DNA of 64,000 nt from NCBI RefSeq assembly GCF_011386835.1, contig NW_027053004.1:1-64000 (forward strand), given 5' to 3'. The stretch comes from Chrysemys picta bellii (Eukaryota > Chordata > Testudines > Emydidae). The translations under genes were made by a program, and so were the position numbers. A model generated the notes under the pieces. It was not told the DNA's origin and searched no databases. It saw nothing but the letters and a program-made list of their open reading frames with translations. Shown in pieces: positions 62,104-64,000 of the stretch (within the stretch, counting starts at the first letter, position 1; each line of letters opens with the position of its first letter).

Positions 62104-62244
62104 CAAATTTGCACAGCTAAACATGATTTGCTTCTGGCTCTTCACGATAGTACAACTCTGATACTAATGCACAAAATAATATCAGAGAGTTGTGCTATTA
62201 TTGTGAAGTGCTAGAAGCAAAATATGTTTAGTTGTGGAAATTTG
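62104..62244. repeat. Imperfect 141-bp palindrome
   Basis: CAAATTTGCACAGCTAAACA through TACAACTCTGATA on the left is mirrored by TATCAGAGAGTTGTGCTATT through TTTAGTTGTGGAAATTTG on the right, around a spacer of about 16 bases. The arms are about 60 bp with roughly ten mismatches and small indels. The transcript would form a long hairpin on either strand. Family not identified. Confidence 0.8.
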
Positions 62245-62855
62245 TTTTAGGGCGCTGCTAAACTCACCCCTTTATGTTGCTGATTTTAATATGCGTTGTC
62301 TTAATCGCATATGAAATTGTGTTGTCAGTAATGCAGTACTAAAATCAACAAAAAAGTAACAGATTTGTTAGTCTGCAGTTTATTCTATTCATTACTATGT
62401 AGCTCTGCTTTGAGTAAGCACAGCTGCTCCCTTCTGCCCCAGAAACAACACACTTGTTTTCCAGACATAATCAGCAGGGAGTTAAAATATATAGTTAATT
62501 CAAATACACTGTGTTAAGTGGCATGTCATAATGTTATATTGATTACAAAGATCTTGTGTTACTACAACTACTTCAGAAATGTAAACATGCCAAATAAATA
62601 GTAGTCTGGACACTCCAATAGCTGAACATAATTTTGGTGGCATTTCTTTTTCATATTGGTCCTTTAATATGTGCTTGTGATAAAGTGGCATTCAAATCAA
62701 AAGCCTTTTTGAATCAAGGACCCCAAAGGAAAACTAAATTTTGTACTGTAGTTTAAATGATACAAAAATTAGGTACAGTCAATATCACAGAGACTAACTG
62801 AAGGAGAAACTCTTTTCTTCTATGAACACATCACCAGTTGGTAATTAAAGATTAA

Positions 62856-63141
62856 GGCTAGGTCTACAATGGGGGGGGGGGATCGATTTAAGATACGCAA
62901 ATTCAGCTACATGAATAGCGTAGCTGAATTTGACGTATCTGATCCGACTTACCCCGCTGTGAGGATGGCGGCAAATCGACCGCCGCGGCTCCCCCGTCGA
63001 CGGCGCTTACTCCTACCTGGGCTGGTGGAGTACGCGCGTCGATTCGGGGATCGATTGTCGTGTCCCGACGAGACGCGATAATTCGATCCCCGAGGGATCG
63101 ATTTCTACCCGCCGATCCAGGCGGGTAGTGAAGACAAGCCC
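62856..63141. mobile_element. Harbinger-type MITE with TAA target duplication
   Basis: The left end GGCTAGGTCTACAATG pairs with the inverted right end GGGCTTGTCTTCACTACC. TAA flanks both sides (62853-62855 and 63142-63144), a TWA target as in PIF/Harbinger. The interior is CpG-rich with several ATCGAT motifs and the internal palindrome CGGGGATCGATTGTC/AATTCGATCCCCG. A G-run starts at 62871. Frames on both strands are not genes. Confidence 0.9.
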
Positions 63142-63746
63142 TAAGTGGCTTCTGAAAAAACAAGAAATCCTGTGACACACAAAGGGAAACAACTTAGCTA
63201 GTTTTTTTTCAGAGACATTTTCACCATCACATTTATTTTCCTTTTAGGATAACAAGCTCTACATACAGTACACTGAACTCAAGCTTTAAATTTAACCTCA
63301 GTGTCAATGAAGTGCTTCCTTCAGTAGGAACAGGACAATATTTTAATTCTTATGCTGTTGGCACGCTATCTTGCACAAGAAAGCAGTACTGATGCCCAAT
63401 CTTTTCCTGTAATATAGGGTAGGCTGAGTAAGGTTAATTTAATATTAGCAGAATTTGATTTTTCAATTGGGTGGCACCCTCAGTGCGTTGGTACTCAGTT
63501 CAACTATTATTTGTAACATTACAGACTAATCTGGAATTTGCAGATTTGTAAGTGTATTCTTTTAGATCAGTCTACAGTTCTCCATTTACCTTATTTTATT
63601 GCATAGGCATTATCCTAACAAGAATTCAGCACATTACAAAAACTTTAAAATGAAGAACACCAATTATTGATCTTTTAAAAATCAGCTACTGATAAAAAAT
63701 AAGCTCCCCTCATTATAAATTTAGTGTGAGCAACTTTAAAGATGGA

Positions 63747-64000
63747 AGAAGAAGTTACTTACCGCCTTGGGCAGTAACGATGGTTCTTCGAGTAGTGTCC
63801 CTATGAGTGCTCCGCTGTAGGTGTGTCTGCATCCCTGTGCTGCTGATTGAAGAACTTCAGTAGCAGTGTCCATTAGGCCCACGTGTGTGCTGTCTCTCCT
63901 TGTGCTGCGCCACAAGGCTATCCAGCACGCGCGGGCTAACTGTCCTCAGTTCCTTCTCTACCACAGAGTAATAGCGAGAACTCTGAAGCAGAGAGGAGGA
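63747..64000 (-). repeat. Abundant reptile interspersed repeat, cut by the window edge
   Basis: AGAAGTTACTTACCGCCTTG, GGTTCTTCGAGTAGTGTCCC, TTGTGCTGCGCCACAAGGCT and CCTCAGTTCCTTCTCTACCA form a repeat I know as frequent in turtle genomes. The family name and strand are uncertain. It continues beyond base 64000. Confidence 0.6.

Larger units (their letters stand above)
51213..64000 (-). other. TBC1D5 intron upstream of exon 51049-51212 (partial)
   Basis: This is the 5' flanking intron, running off the right edge. The preceding exon must end with one base of a split codon, probably G so that the joined codon is Gly. I did not find it here. Between the listed MITEs and repeats, the stretches 51520-52340, 54470-56980, 57130-60050 and 61100-62100 are AT-rich with no gene I can support. 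Confidence 0.8.

Noticed and set aside
62869..63178. ORFs on both strands
   Set aside because: Entirely inside a MITE with inverted termini and TAA duplication.
1..64000. CRISPR array, operon, phage or other prokaryotic system
   Set aside because: Spliced vertebrate exons and vertebrate transposons throughout; no regularly spaced repeats or bacterial gene organisation.

Overview
The window is vertebrate nuclear DNA with one protein-coding gene, TBC1D5, on the minus strand. Only two of its exons fall here: 51049-51212 and 23956-24055. Both have consensus GT/AG splice sites, their reading frames join in phase 0, and their translation matches the C-terminal half of TBC1D5, a Rab7 GTPase-activating protein that works with retromer. 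Everything else is intron: more than 12.7 kb upstream of the first exon, exactly 26,993 bp between the exons, and more than 23.9 kb downstream of the second.

The repeat content points to a reptile, most likely a cryptodiran turtle. It has a tRNA-derived SINE with a CR1-like tail, CR1 3' ends, PIF/Harbinger elements carrying both a transposase and a Myb/SANT-like gene, many hAT-type and Harbinger-type MITEs, a solo LTR about 1.2 kb long, and an old MIR. The species call is inference from these repeats.

Layout by region. 1-2748: the right part of a Harbinger element, with a Myb-like gene on + facing a deleted transposase on -. 3.9-4.9 kb: an LTR-like element. 7.5-8.9 kb: a decayed LINE reverse transcriptase with a hAT MITE just after it. 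13 kb: a minus-strand LTR. 15.7-20 kb: a cluster of MITEs, including an 860-bp GC-rich inverted-repeat element packed with internal repeats. 23956-24055: the downstream TBC1D5 exon. 27.9 kb: the tRNA-derived SINE. 29670-30882: a solo LTR with a perfect 5-bp target duplication. 35-44 kb: further hAT and other MITEs. 46441-49840: a full-length, inactivated Harbinger element bounded by TTA on both sides. 51049-51212: the upstream TBC1D5 exon, with a Harbinger-type MITE about 72 bp away on its acceptor side. 52-64 kb: more MITEs, CR1 debris and an imperfect 141-bp palindrome.

I see no operon, CRISPR array, phage or other prokaryotic-type system, and no clear new biological system. The points most worth a second look are the two Harbinger copies that both lost the part of the transposase holding the first catalytic aspartate, the MITE next to a TBC1D5 splice acceptor, the 62104-62244 palindrome, the tandem repeat rich in splice-donor-like sites at 19.3-19.8 kb, and a GC-rich module shared by unrelated MITEs.
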